Assembly: GCA_003215775.1 (NCBI GenBank)
Contig: QCJW01000002.1
Location: forward strand, 1-64,000
Length of the DNA stretch: 64,000 nt
Source of the DNA: Prochlorococcus sp. AG-409-G20
Lineage (GTDB): Bacteria; Cyanobacteriota; Cyanobacteriia; PCC-6307; Cyanobiaceae
Direction: 5' to 3'
Under the pieces are notes generated by a model, which made no database searches, was not told where the DNA came from, and saw only the letters and a program-made list of their open reading frames with translations. Position 1 is the stretch's first letter. Every line of letters begins with the position of its first letter. Positions 30,838 to 39,816 of the stretch are shown here, piece by piece. The position numbers were made by a program, and so were the translations under genes.

Positions 30838-30925
30838 CAGAAAACTTCTAGAGGCATTTATATTCTCCTACCAAACCCCTAGGAATGAGTACTAATAGCA
30901 AAAGCCTGTCACACCTAGAAATACT

Positions 30926-31021
30926 ATGTGGCAAACCTTAGGAGAAGCTAAAAGCATGGGAGACAAATATCCAGTATCAACAAAGCTCCAAAAAACTGAT
31001 TTAATTCTAAAAGTAAGCTAA
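30926..31021 (+). CDS. Candidate 31-residue small ORF
   Basis: An ATG-initiated frame of 31 codons plus stop, beginning MWQTLGEAKSMGDKYP and ending TDLILKVS. It lies 47 nt upstream of the LplA-like gene on the same strand. It is soluble in character with no membrane helix. I do not recognise it, and an ORF of this size can arise by chance. The ribosome-binding signal is weak. Confidence 0.25.
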   Translation: MWQTLGEAKSMGDKYPVSTKLQKTDLILKVS

Positions 31022-31067
31022 TCCCATATGCAGATATCATTTTTCTTGTAAAGCAAGGAGGCAAAAC

Positions 31068-31865
31068 TTGGGGAGAATTTTTCAGTTAACAACCTTATCT
31101 GGGCCTCATCAAATGGCTTTAGACATGCTTATGCTCGAAAAAGCAATATCAAATTCAGAGGATTCCCCATCCTTACGCTTCTATCTATGGGATGGAGCTT
31201 GGTTATCGATAGGGAAGAATCAAAGAAATTTACCCCGACATTGGATATCTAATCTAAACAAAGGCAATTTAAAAATTGTCAGGAGGCCCAGCGGAGGCAA
31301 TGGAGTGCTTCATGCAGGAGGTCTAACATATTCTCTTGTTTGGCCAAGAGCGCCCCGACAAAGACATTCCGCTTATGTTAAAGCTAGTAAATGGTTAATA
31401 AAAGGCTTTTCGAAACTTGGGATTAAGCTGCAATTTGGCAATCAAGATCCAAACTCTTGCACTCATGATTGTTTCTCAACATCTACAGAAGCAGATCTTG
31501 TTGACAGCAATGGGCAAAAAAGGATTGGGAGCGCACAATTATGGCGTAAAGGTTATTTACTACAGCATGGTGAAATATTGCTAAATCCTCCTAAGAAACT
31601 TTGGGAGGGACTTTTTCAATCCAAGCCTCCAGAAGTAAAAATGTCGGTTACATACAATGAACTAACAAAAATTTTAACCAATAGCTTTAAGGAAAACTGG
31701 CCTTACTTTCAATGGGAACAATGTTGTTTTTCAAAAGAAGAGTTATTAATTGCTAAAAAGAAATCAAATCAATATCAACTGGATCTTGACAATTCCTCGT
31801 CTTCTACTATTCCTATAGACTTCATATCTGCAACAACTTGTGGGAATGCAATTCCCAAGGGATAA
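31068..31865 (+). CDS. Lipoate-protein ligase A-like protein (BPL/LplA/LipB fold)
   Basis: A 265-residue member of the cofactor-ligase superfamily that attaches lipoyl or octanoyl groups to proteins. Motifs are LRFYLWDGAWLSIGKNQ, VRRPSGGNGVLHAGGLTYSL (usual RRxSGGGxVxH, with Asn for one Gly) and RIGSAQLWRKGYLLQHGEILL. The start is a TTG at 31068, well supported by an AGGAGG six nt upstream. Its 3' end overlaps the convergent site-2 protease gene by 91 nt. Whether it is a true ligase or an octanoyl/amidotransferase cannot be told. Confidence 0.82.
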   Translation: MGRIFQLTTLSGPHQMALDMLMLEKAISNSEDSPSLRFYLWDGAWLSIGKNQRNLPRHWISNLNKGNLKIVRRPSGGNGVLHAGGLTYSLVWPRAPRQRHSAYVKASKWLIKGFSKLGIKLQFGNQDPNSCTHDCFSTSTEADLVDSNGQKRIGSAQLWRKGYLLQHGEILLNPPKKLWEGLFQSKPPEVKMSVTYNELTKILTNSFKENWPYFQWEQCCFSKEELLIAKKKSNQYQLDLDNSSSSTIPIDFISATTCGNAIPKG

Positions 31866-33049
31866 ATATTCTGAGATTTTGCAGCTTGAATAAATTGATT
31901 AGGAAGATTAACTCCCATTGCTTTTAAGACAGCGCAACCAAGATCTACCCTATCGAGGGTGCCACAAGGCAAACCTGCAAGATTAAACACTAAAAGTCTC
32001 CCTTCCTTTGAATTTTCCAAGGCTGAAACTGCTTGCCATAAAGGTGACTTTTCACTTATTGAGGGAAGTTCATTTAGAGGTTTCTTAAACTCAGAGATAG
32101 TATGATTATCCCAATACTGAACAGGCAAATCTTTCAACTCTTTTTCTGTGATATAACCCACCCATCTACCTGAATTACATACAAGTACCCACTGCGAAAT
32201 ATGTTCTTCTTGGTCTGATTTAAAACTAATTTCACTAAGTCTACTTAAAGGTTCATCTTGTTCTAATACACGATATTGTCGTCCAAAGGCATCTTTAACT
32301 TTTATGTGATTTAAAATATGCTGCAAAGCAAGCATTTGACTCTGTGATCTAGAGGCAGCGAGCCCAAACCAACCAAGCATAATGAGCCATAAACCATTAA
32401 ACCCTCCTCCTCTAATTGAAATCCATATGCCCAAAATAATTGCTAGAAATGATAAAGCTCGACCTGTAGAAGTAGCCACTTGCACACCTTTACGATGACT
32501 TCCTGTGAAATACCAAACTATTGCTTTTAGCATTACACCTCCATCCAATGGCAATCCAGGTAGCAAATTAAATAGAGCCAAAACAAGATTTAAGGAGCCA
32601 AGTTGACCTAATAAATTTGCTAGCAAAGGATTTATTTCAAAGGCAGATTGCACACTCCTTAATAAAAACACTGCCAAAATCAGGCTTACCAATGGTCCTG
32701 CCGCAGCGACTCTGAAGGAACCAAGTGGAGTAGGGCATTCCTTGTCAACCTTTGCAACGCCTCCAAGCAAAAAGAGCGTAATGCTTCTAACTTTTACACC
32801 TTCATGTATTGCGACAAAGGAATGTCCTAATTCATGTAGAAGAACTGATAAGAACAGAAGCAATGCTGTAGCAAAGCCCAAACTCCAGCTATATAAAACA
32901 GGCAATGTTGCACCTGAGGCTTTAGACACCTGTGCTTCAGCTGTCCAAGTAAAAAGAATCAGTATTAAAAACCAACTTGGATGGACTAGTAAAGGAATTC
33001 CTTTAATCCGCATCAATTCCCAACTTTGCAAAGTTTTATCCTCCATCAT
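31775..33049 (-). CDS. Site-2 protease (M50) with CBS domains
   Basis: A 424-residue intramembrane zinc metalloprotease. HELGH lies near residue 69 in a membrane helix (VLLHELGHSFVAIHEG). The second metal motif is NLLPGLPLDGG near residue 165. Five or so hydrophobic segments occupy residues 15-230. The C-terminal ~180 residues look like a CBS pair (VLEQDEPLSRLSEI; WVGYITEKELKDL; LWQAVSALENSKEGRLLVF), which usually binds adenylates. Such proteases act in regulated intramembrane proteolysis of anti-sigma or membrane factors. The target here is unknown. It is divergent from trpF. Confidence 0.9.
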   Translation of the reverse strand: MMEDKTLQSWELMRIKGIPLLVHPSWFLILILFTWTAEAQVSKASGATLPVLYSWSLGFATALLLFLSVLLHELGHSFVAIHEGVKVRSITLFLLGGVAKVDKECPTPLGSFRVAAAGPLVSLILAVFLLRSVQSAFEINPLLANLLGQLGSLNLVLALFNLLPGLPLDGGVMLKAIVWYFTGSHRKGVQVATSTGRALSFLAIILGIWISIRGGGFNGLWLIMLGWFGLAASRSQSQMLALQHILNHIKVKDAFGRQYRVLEQDEPLSRLSEISFKSDQEEHISQWVLVCNSGRWVGYITEKELKDLPVQYWDNHTISEFKKPLNELPSISEKSPLWQAVSALENSKEGRLLVFNLAGLPCGTLDRVDLGCAVLKAMGVNLPNQFIQAAKSQNIYPLGIAFPQVVADMKSIGIVEDEELSRSS

Positions 33050-33092
33050 TAATGTTCACTTGATTATTCAATCCTAAAAAGGAGATTAGCTA

Positions 33093-33764
33093 ATGGTCCT
33101 CCAAATGAGATCTAACTTACCGATCGCAATCAAAATTTGTGGGATTACAAAAGCAAATCAAGCAAAAACAATATCTTCACTGGATATTCATGCCCTTGGA
33201 GTCATTGGAGTCTCCAGTTCCCCTAGATTTGTCAAAGAGCAGCTAAGACGAGAGATCTTTTCGCAAATATCTCAAACTTCAGAGAATACCAAGAGGGTAT
33301 GGGTTCTAGCTGATCCTCAAGATAAAGAACTAGATCTTGCACTTAAAGGTCATGGCACTCCATCGGTTATTCAATTGCACGGAAACGAATCAAGTACAAG
33401 GTGCGCAGAATTAAGAGAAAAATATCCCAATATGGAGTTTTGGAAAGCCCTTAGAATCCGCTCCAAGCAAGACCTGTTAAAGGCTAATAATTATACAAAG
33501 TGTATTGACTATCTTCTTTTAGATGCATGGAATCCAAATATTCTAGGGGGGACAGGGGAACAACTCCCTCTAGAGTGGCTTAAAGAAGCCAACTTCTCTA
33601 TTCCATGGTGGATAGCAGGAGGGATATCTCCTGAATGGATAGAGAAATCTCTGAAATACATAAGTCCTTATGGAATTGATGCCTCTAGCAAACTAGAAGT
33701 AAGTCCTGGCATAAAAGATATCAAGAAAGTACATGATTTAATTAAAGCAGTTAAAAATATTTAA
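33093..33764 (+). CDS. trpF: Phosphoribosylanthranilate isomerase
   Basis: Catalyses the Amadori rearrangement in tryptophan synthesis on a TIM barrel. It has 223 residues. Motifs are IKICGITKANQA near the start (catalytic Cys), VIQLHGNES, YLLLDAWNPNILGGTGEQLPLEW (catalytic Asp and phosphate loop) and WIAGGISPEWIEKSL with GIDASSKLE (usual GVDVSSGVE). The ATG at 33093 or the one at 33108 could be used. It stands apart from trpA, as is common in cyanobacteria. Confidence 0.95.
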   Translation: MVLQMRSNLPIAIKICGITKANQAKTISSLDIHALGVIGVSSSPRFVKEQLRREIFSQISQTSENTKRVWVLADPQDKELDLALKGHGTPSVIQLHGNESSTRCAELREKYPNMEFWKALRIRSKQDLLKANNYTKCIDYLLLDAWNPNILGGTGEQLPLEWLKEANFSIPWWIAGGISPEWIEKSLKYISPYGIDASSKLEVSPGIKDIKKVHDLIKAVKNI

Positions 33765-33904
33765 AATCAAGGAATGCGAACCCAATCAATTCACTAACCT
33801 CAACAAGAGTCTATCTATTTGCTATGGAAAATAAATACAAGAAATCCTATTTCAAACTTAAATAATTATTAGTTGAGTATTAAATTAAAACCACATAGGA
33901 CCAG

Positions 33905-34612
33905 TCAAAACTTACCAACTGCTGGCATTAAGGTAAGATCCTCAACAACCAAATGAGAAGGCTGCTGAGCCAGATGAAGCAGTTCTGCTGCTACATCATC
34001 TTCAGAAAGCATTGCCTCTCTATCAAAGTTACTTTGAACAGTTTCAGTGTCCCAGAGCGAGGTGTTAACCGCCCCAAGAGTAAGAGTACATGCACGAATT
34101 AAATGCTTTCTTTCTTCTTCTGCTAGACATTTAGTAAAGCTAGACAATGCTGCCTTGCTTACACAATAAGCTCCCCACTGAGAAAAAGCATTTCTTGAAG
34201 CATGACTACTGACATTAACAATTAGACCTCCTTTATTTCTCATAAGGGGAACAACTGAAGAACAAACTTGAAAAACACTTGTTAAATTTACTTGCATAAG
34301 CCATTCCCACTTTTCCAAAGACATGGAAAGGAGATCACCAGTCCAGGCGACTCCTGCATTATTAATTAAAACTTCCGGGACTTGACCATCGTTAATCAAA
34401 TCCTCAATAGCAGGGCTTATTAAATTTGGCTTCGAAAGGTCCAATGGCCTATATAAAACGCTACTACCAGTAGGTGACAAGTCTATAGACAGCTGATCAA
34501 GAGCATCTTCATCTCGAGCAATCAAAAGAAGATCCCATCCAGCAGAAGCAAATAATTTCGCAGTTGATTTACCGAGTCCTCTTGAGGCCCCCGTTATTAA
34601 AGCTGTAGGCAA
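33905..34612 (-). CDS. Short-chain dehydrogenase/reductase
   Basis: A 235-residue classical SDR. The cofactor motif is TGASRGLGKSTAK (TGxxxGxG) at residue 7. NNAGVAW is the NNAG motif, VNVSSHAS carries the catalytic Ser, and YCVSKAAL the YxxxK. The substrate cannot be assigned from the sequence. It is downstream of accA (25 nt) in the leftward ado - aar - accA - SDR cluster, so a role in fatty-acid or aldehyde metabolism is possible but unproven. Confidence 0.9.
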   Translation of the reverse strand: MPTALITGASRGLGKSTAKLFASAGWDLLLIARDEDALDQLSIDLSPTGSSVLYRPLDLSKPNLISPAIEDLINDGQVPEVLINNAGVAWTGDLLSMSLEKWEWLMQVNLTSVFQVCSSVVPLMRNKGGLIVNVSSHASRNAFSQWGAYCVSKAALSSFTKCLAEEERKHLIRACTLTLGAVNTSLWDTETVQSNFDREAMLSEDDVAAELLHLAQQPSHLVVEDLTLMPAVGKF

Positions 34613-34637
34613 TGGATAAACCCCGTATTAAATAACT

Positions 34638-35627
34638 CTACGCAGTCGGACTGTTTTCTGAAGCATTAGGCTCTAAAACTCTTCCCATAGATCTAAATTT
34701 CTTATATCTTTCGTGTAAAAGTTGCTGAGGTGATAATTCACTCAACTCATCCAAATATTTTTCCAAGGCTTGTTTAAGGACTTCTCCAGCTTTTAAAGGT
34801 GCCCAATTATTGCCGCCAGCAGGCTCCTTTAGGACTTCATCAACAATTCCAAGACTAATCAAATCAGGGCCAGTAATCTTTAAAGCCGCCGCCGCCTCAG
34901 GAGCTTTTGCTGCATCTCTCCAGAGAATTGAGGCACATGCTTCAGGACTAGCAACTGTATAAACACTATGCTCAAACATAAGAAGACGATCTGCTATACC
35001 AATTCCCAATGCACCCCCTGACCCACCTTCACCAATTACTGTTGCAATAATTGGAACGCGAAAACGAAACATTTCACGCAGATTAACTGCTATAGCTTCT
35101 CCTTGCCCTTGCTCCTCAGCGAGCACACCCGCATAAGCACCTGGGGTATCAATAAAAGAAAGTATCGGCAAATTAAATCGATCTGCATGCTCCATTAATC
35201 GCAGAGCTTTTCTGTAGCCACCAGGGGTTGCCATCCCAAAATTTCTAGCAACATTTTCTTTTGTATCTCTACCTTTTTGTTGCCCTAACAAAAGAACAGA
35301 TCTTGATCCAATTCGGCCAATTCCACCAATTAAAGCCTTGTCATCACTTCCGCTTCTGTCTCCATGCAATTCAACCCAGTCATCACAAAACATTTGAATA
35401 AAATCCAATGTGCTTGGCCTTTGGGGATGCCGAGCGACTTGAATTTTCTGCGCAGGACTCAATCCTTGAAAAATCTCTTCTCGTCTTCTTGTGGCTAATG
35501 TTTCAAGCTGTAGCAATTGCTGGCTGACATCCACTTCAGAATCACGAGCAAGTTCTCTAATCTGTTCAATCTGCTTTTCTAGTTCTACTAGTGGTTTCTC
35601 AAACTCAAGAAGATAACGGCGAGCCAT
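34638..35627 (-). CDS. accA: Acetyl-CoA carboxylase carboxyltransferase subunit alpha
   Basis: With AccD, transfers CO2 from carboxybiotin to acetyl-CoA to give malonyl-CoA, the first committed step of fatty-acid synthesis. It has 329 residues. The N-terminal coiled region ([19 protein letters not shown]) and the crotonase-like core with [30 protein letters not shown] and [19 protein letters not shown] are typical. It lies directly after aar, linking malonyl-CoA supply with hydrocarbon output. Confidence 0.96.
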   Translation of the reverse strand: MARRYLLEFEKPLVELEKQIEQIRELARDSEVDVSQQLLQLETLATRRREEIFQGLSPAQKIQVARHPQRPSTLDFIQMFCDDWVELHGDRSGSDDKALIGGIGRIGSRSVLLLGQQKGRDTKENVARNFGMATPGGYRKALRLMEHADRFNLPILSFIDTPGAYAGVLAEEQGQGEAIAVNLREMFRFRVPIIATVIGEGGSGGALGIGIADRLLMFEHSVYTVASPEACASILWRDAAKAPEAAAALKITGPDLISLGIVDEVLKEPAGGNNWAPLKAGEVLKQALEKYLDELSELSPQQLLHERYKKFRSMGRVLEPNASENSPTA

Positions 35628-35656
35628 AAGAGCAAATTAAAGAAACTATTAGTTAG

Positions 35657-36697
35657 TCAGGCAGCAGCTGCCTGTAATTCTTGATTAAGATTAAGGGTTG
35701 AAAAACCGTGCCTCAAAGAAGCCTGTCCTATGAAATCCATTTTTTCTAATGTGATGTTATTTCTCCCCCAACTGAAATTAGTATGGCAATTCTCAAACTC
35801 CAAAAGCATTGCTTCGGCAAAACAGGCAAACATCTCTCTATGAGGCTTATCCATTTCAGCTAATTGCATCATATTCCAACCAATATCTTCAAAAAATTGA
35901 ACTATTCCTCCTTTCAGAACATGAATCCCTGTTCCTGAGAATTTTGAATCAAGATTTTTAGGATAACCACCATCAATCATTAAACAAGGATTTCGAAGAT
36001 TAGTAGCATCAATTTCTAAAGTACGAGGCATACTTGCAACCCAAACTATTATATCCGCATCGGGCAGAGCCTCTTCCAAGGTCAAAACCTTACCTCCACC
36101 CAATTCCTTTTGAAGGTCTAATAAAGGTTGTTGTTGCCTTGCCACCAACAAAAGTTCACCTACAGAAGTTCTTTCAACAAGCCATCTGCAAACAGCACTG
36201 CCAATATCTCCAGTTGCACCAACGATAGCTACTCGAGCTTTTTTCAGATCAATGCCGATAGACGGAGCATTAAGTTCTAACTGTCTACAAATAACCCATG
36301 CAGTATGAGTATTGCCGGTAGTAAATCGTTCCCATTGGAGAGTTGTATTTCGAATATTTTGATGCTGAAGAAGATTAAAATTCTCAAAAATGATAGAAGT
36401 AAAGCCACCTAATGCTGTGATATTTAATCCCTTTTTCTGGGCTAATTCCATTGCATTGAGAACTTTTCTTCTTGCAGTTTTAAAACGACTAAGCATCTCA
36501 GGCACAAAACACGAGTCGATATAAGCGCCCTCAATGACTTTCCCAACTCGACTTACAACCTTAAAATTTTCAACTAACTGAGGAGGAGAGCTGCACCAAA
36601 CATCCATATCACCTTCTGCAATATGGTCAAATCCAAGTTCCATTGCCTTTTGTCTGGCATTTTCAAAACTTGTTGAGTGTCCGATTAAACCAAACAT
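35657..36697 (-). CDS. aar: Long-chain acyl-(acyl-carrier-protein) reductase
   Basis: Reduces fatty acyl-ACP to the fatty aldehyde, the first step of cyanobacterial alkane synthesis. It has 346 residues. The N-terminus [16 protein letters not shown] is characteristic. The SDR-like NADPH motif is [18 protein letters not shown] near residue 182. A catalytic Cys is expected in the SWGRNNITL-proximal region of the family, but I did not fix its position. The gene is followed by accA and preceded by ado, 148 nt upstream. Confidence 0.95.
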   Translation of the reverse strand: MFGLIGHSTSFENARQKAMELGFDHIAEGDMDVWCSSPPQLVENFKVVSRVGKVIEGAYIDSCFVPEMLSRFKTARRKVLNAMELAQKKGLNITALGGFTSIIFENFNLLQHQNIRNTTLQWERFTTGNTHTAWVICRQLELNAPSIGIDLKKARVAIVGATGDIGSAVCRWLVERTSVGELLLVARQQQPLLDLQKELGGGKVLTLEEALPDADIIVWVASMPRTLEIDATNLRNPCLMIDGGYPKNLDSKFSGTGIHVLKGGIVQFFEDIGWNMMQLAEMDKPHREMFACFAEAMLLEFENCHTNFSWGRNNITLEKMDFIGQASLRHGFSTLNLNQELQAAAA

Positions 36698-36845
36698 TTC
36701 TTCGTGACTAGGTGTAACCGGAACTAATGATTTATCCGAATAGGAAGGTTATACCATCAGATCCCCTTTAGGTAAAACAAAAAGCCAGTTGACTTTAGTG
36801 AACCCTATAGGCAGAGAGAACTATGAAGAAAGTTTAAGTATCAGC

Positions 36846-37589
36846 TTAGATAACTGCTGCCAAAGCCATGCGAGCAATATCACGATTATCTAGACCAATT
36901 TCAGTAAGTGAATCTTGGTACGCGATCATAAATTCTTCCATCAACTCTTCTTTATCCATATAAAGCACTTGAGCATCTTCAGCAACTTGATCAAGCATCG
37001 ATCGAATAATTGGAAGATTGGTTTTATTTGCCTGAATCAACTCCTCCTTGCATTCCGATAAATTTGCTTTAAGCCACTCCTGGCCATAGTTCAGATGAAG
37101 ATATTCATCTTTAACTACACCTTCTGTAATCTTCCTAGCAAAAGGATCTGCGACACGAATGTAAACGTGATAAGCAGAAATTGCAAAAGCTTCAATAAGA
37201 ATTGCCTGAATCAGAAAGCAAGTAGTAATTTTCCCTTCTGATAAAGCTGACTGAAAATTGCCATGAAGCTTAGAAAAGAAATTCTTAGCAAAATCCATAT
37301 CTGCTTGTACACCTAGATTTTTTCCACATGCAGTGAAACCTCTCATATGCTTCATCTCCATCTGAGCAAGCTTTTTTAATTCTTCTGCTCGGTCAGGTAT
37401 CAAAGTACCAATAGCAATGTAGTTATCATGGGCTTCTTGTTCGCCCTCGATGACGATTGCATTAATGCGGCTATAGGCATCTTTATAGGACTCTGAGGTG
37501 AAGTCAGGAAGCTCTGCAAGAGAAGCTTCTGGGCTATCAATCAATCCAACAGCAGGTGAATCTAGGGTCTGCATGAACCTCTTATGCAT
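36846..37589 (-). CDS. ado: Aldehyde deformylating oxygenase
   Basis: A ferritin-like di-iron enzyme that converts fatty aldehydes to n-1 alkanes plus formate. It has 247 residues. Iron ligands are seen in IVIEGEQEAHDNYIAIG (Glu), LAQMEMKHMRGFTACGKN (ExxH), ILIEAFAISAYHVY (Glu) and KDEYLHLNYGQEW (ExxH). The length is close to the family norm of about 231, with some extra N-terminal residues. It is paired with aar. The alkanes made (usually C15/C17) go into membranes. Confidence 0.96.
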   Translation of the reverse strand: MHKRFMQTLDSPAVGLIDSPEASLAELPDFTSESYKDAYSRINAIVIEGEQEAHDNYIAIGTLIPDRAEELKKLAQMEMKHMRGFTACGKNLGVQADMDFAKNFFSKLHGNFQSALSEGKITTCFLIQAILIEAFAISAYHVYIRVADPFARKITEGVVKDEYLHLNYGQEWLKANLSECKEELIQANKTNLPIIRSMLDQVAEDAQVLYMDKEELMEEFMIAYQDSLTEIGLDNRDIARMALAAVI

Positions 37590-37658
37590 TGTTCAATTCC
37601 AGGGACTTTAGCCACCAATGAGCTAAATGGTCTTTTAATTAATAGTATTTGTCAGATA

Positions 37659-38477
37659 TTAATGTTCTAACCCTCTTAAATCTGGCCAATCACTCTCCAT
37701 CAATCCTTGAAATAGCTTGCTCCAATGCTCAATCAAAGAATTCTTCAAATCGTTACCTAAGATTGCATTTGAGTGTCGACTATCCCCAATAACCCCTGAA
37801 GTACTTAGGTCCTTAGTCAACCAAGAGTATGGAGCAGCTCCTTCCAAACTCCATCCTTCTGGGGGGGTAAGCAATGAATCTTTTGAAGAATGATCTCCAT
37901 CAACAGGTCTTTCATCACCAACTAAAGCTGGATAAAGAGACATCATCAAACTTGTTTCAGCAAGAGCTGCATGCAAACCGAATTGTTTTTCTTGCTGGGG
38001 GATGAGATCTTCCAAGGAATCAACTCCCCTCCAAATAAAACAGGGCAATACTGCCATTGATGGACATTTCAAACGAAGCTGCCTCGCTGCAGCCTCTAAA
38101 AGGCCAATCTGACCTCCGTGAGCATTAAAAAAAATCAATCGTTTAAAACCAATTGAAGACAACTGCTCCCCAATCTCCATTACCAATTGCAACAGAACAT
38201 TGGCTGAAACAGAAAGTGTCCCAGGGAAAGAAAGATGCTCTGGAGAAAAACCAATGGACTGAGTAGGCAAAGACCAAATAGGAAATTTCTGAGGAAGTCT
38301 TTTTAAAACTTCCTCAGAAATCCTCTCTGCGAAAAGACTGTCAGTCGAAAGAGGAAGATGAGGTCCATGTTGCTCACATGCTCCAAAAGGCCAAATCAAA
38401 GTGGATCCATCTTCCTCAGCAGCCAGTTTCGCTTGTGTCCAAGCAAGTTGATCAAAGCGCCTTGAAGGAAAAGTAAT
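37659..38477 (-). CDS. Creatininase-family amidohydrolase, probable ATT start
   Basis: A 272-residue protein of the creatinine amidohydrolase fold. The metal-binding motif WPFGACEQHGPHLPLSTDS (Glu, His, Asp) and the later FNAHGGQIGLLEAAARQL are diagnostic. The family also includes formamide hydrolases of cofactor pathways, so the substrate is open. No ATG or GTG exists near the N-terminus. A TTG at 38579 would overlap the divergent S1-protein gene by 30 nt. An AGGAGG at 38491-38486 lies 8 nt before an ATT at 38477 (MTFPSRRFDQ), exactly where similarity begins. I take that ATT as the likely start. Confidence 0.8.
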   Translation of the reverse strand: MTFPSRRFDQLAWTQAKLAAEEDGSTLIWPFGACEQHGPHLPLSTDSLFAERISEEVLKRLPQKFPIWSLPTQSIGFSPEHLSFPGTLSVSANVLLQLVMEIGEQLSSIGFKRLIFFNAHGGQIGLLEAAARQLRLKCPSMAVLPCFIWRGVDSLEDLIPQQEKQFGLHAALAETSLMMSLYPALVGDERPVDGDHSSKDSLLTPPEGWSLEGAAPYSWLTKDLSTSGVIGDSRHSNAILGNDLKNSLIEHWSKLFQGLMESDWPDLRGLEH

Positions 38478-38549
38478 AGCAATCGCCTCCTTTCTAAAGA
38501 AATCAACTCTTTGCCTGTCAGAATGACCTTTCGATGACCCCTTGGCCCA

Positions 38550-39812
38550 ATGGCCGCATCCGGCAGCTCGCAACCCCAAAAACCAAAACCACCTTCAGCA
38601 GAACCCCCAAGGAAGCCTCTGCAGGTGATGCACATAAGCAAAAAAGAAAAAGAACCCCTCCAAAAGCTTGATGGAAGCATCTCAGGTAGTGATGATGCAA
38701 AAAAAGATGCATCAAATCAAGACAAAATACTAGCCAACTCTCCTATTCAAACTGAATCATTTAACTCTTTGCAAACTAGCAAAGAGTTTGATTTTGATAA
38801 CCCTGAAGGGATATCAATGGCCGATCTAATAGGACCTCAAGATCAACCAAGAACAAATTCAGTACAAAACCAGAACTCGAACAAAACACCTTCAAGAAGT
38901 GTCGATGATTTTGATTTCGACGAAGAAGCGTTTGTAGCAGCAATAGAAGAAATTGAACCAATAGGAAATACTGGAGAAATAGCCAAAGGGTCAGTAATTG
39001 GGATTGAGAGTGATGGTGTTTATGTTGATATAGGCGGTAAAGCACCTGGGTTTATGCCCAAACAAGAATGCGGGCTTGGAGTTATAACAAATCTGAAAGA
39101 ACGTTTCCCAAAAGGTCTAGAAGTAGAAGTTCTCGTCACAAGAGAACAAAACGCTGATGGAATGGTAACTATCAGCTGCAGAGCGTTAGCTTTACGCAAA
39201 AGCTGGGAAAAGGTAACTCAATTGGCCAAAGATGGGAAAGTAGCAAAGGTCAAGATAAACGGATTCAACAGAGGCGGGGTAACTTGCGATCTGGAGGGAT
39301 TAAGAGGTTTTATTCCTAGATCACAACTTGAGGATGGAGCTAATCACGACTCACTTGTAGGAAAAACCCTTACGGTTGCTTTCCTAGAAGTGAATCCAGA
39401 TGCAAGAAAATTAGTGCTCTCAGAAAAACGAGCTACATCTGCTGCCCGATTTGCTGAACTTGAAATAGGACAATTAGTACAAGGGAAAATCGCTGCAATA
39501 AAAGCCTATGGTTTTTTTGTTGACCTAGATGGAGTAAGTGGTCTTCTGCATCATTCAATGATCACTAATGGCAGTCTTCGCTCACTTCAAGAAGTCTTTA
39601 AACAAGGAGATGACATTAAGGCCCTCATAACTGAACTAGACCCAGGGAGAGGACGAATAGGTCTTAACACAGCCTTACTGGAAGGGCCTCCAGGAGAATT
39701 ACTTATTGAAAAAGAAAAAGTAATGAATGAAGCAGAAGAGCGTGCAAAAAAAGCACGTACTGTATTAGTAAAAAAAGATCAATCTGTTGAAGATCAAGCA
39801 CATAGCTCTTAA
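38550..39812 (+). CDS. S1-domain RNA-binding protein, ribosomal protein S1-like (Rps1b type)
   Basis: A 420-residue protein with a disordered, Pro/Lys-then-acidic N-terminal ~140 residues and three S1 OB-fold domains. They lie at about 142-215 (GEIAKGSVIGIESDGVYVDIG), 225-298 (KVAKVKINGFNRGGVTCDL) and 305-380 (GQLVQGKIAAIKAYGFFVDLD). Cyanobacteria carry a second, shorter S1 (Rps1b/Nbp1) that binds mRNA leaders, and this fits that class. The tab2-like gene follows after 4 nt, suggesting a translation-factor operon. Confidence 0.88.
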   Translation: MAASGSSQPQKPKPPSAEPPRKPLQVMHISKKEKEPLQKLDGSISGSDDAKKDASNQDKILANSPIQTESFNSLQTSKEFDFDNPEGISMADLIGPQDQPRTNSVQNQNSNKTPSRSVDDFDFDEEAFVAAIEEIEPIGNTGEIAKGSVIGIESDGVYVDIGGKAPGFMPKQECGLGVITNLKERFPKGLEVEVLVTREQNADGMVTISCRALALRKSWEKVTQLAKDGKVAKVKINGFNRGGVTCDLEGLRGFIPRSQLEDGANHDSLVGKTLTVAFLEVNPDARKLVLSEKRATSAARFAELEIGQLVQGKIAAIKAYGFFVDLDGVSGLLHHSMITNGSLRSLQEVFKQGDDIKALITELDPGRGRIGLNTALLEGPPGELLIEKEKVMNEAEERAKKARTVLVKKDQSVEDQAHSS

Positions 39813-39816
39813 TCGA

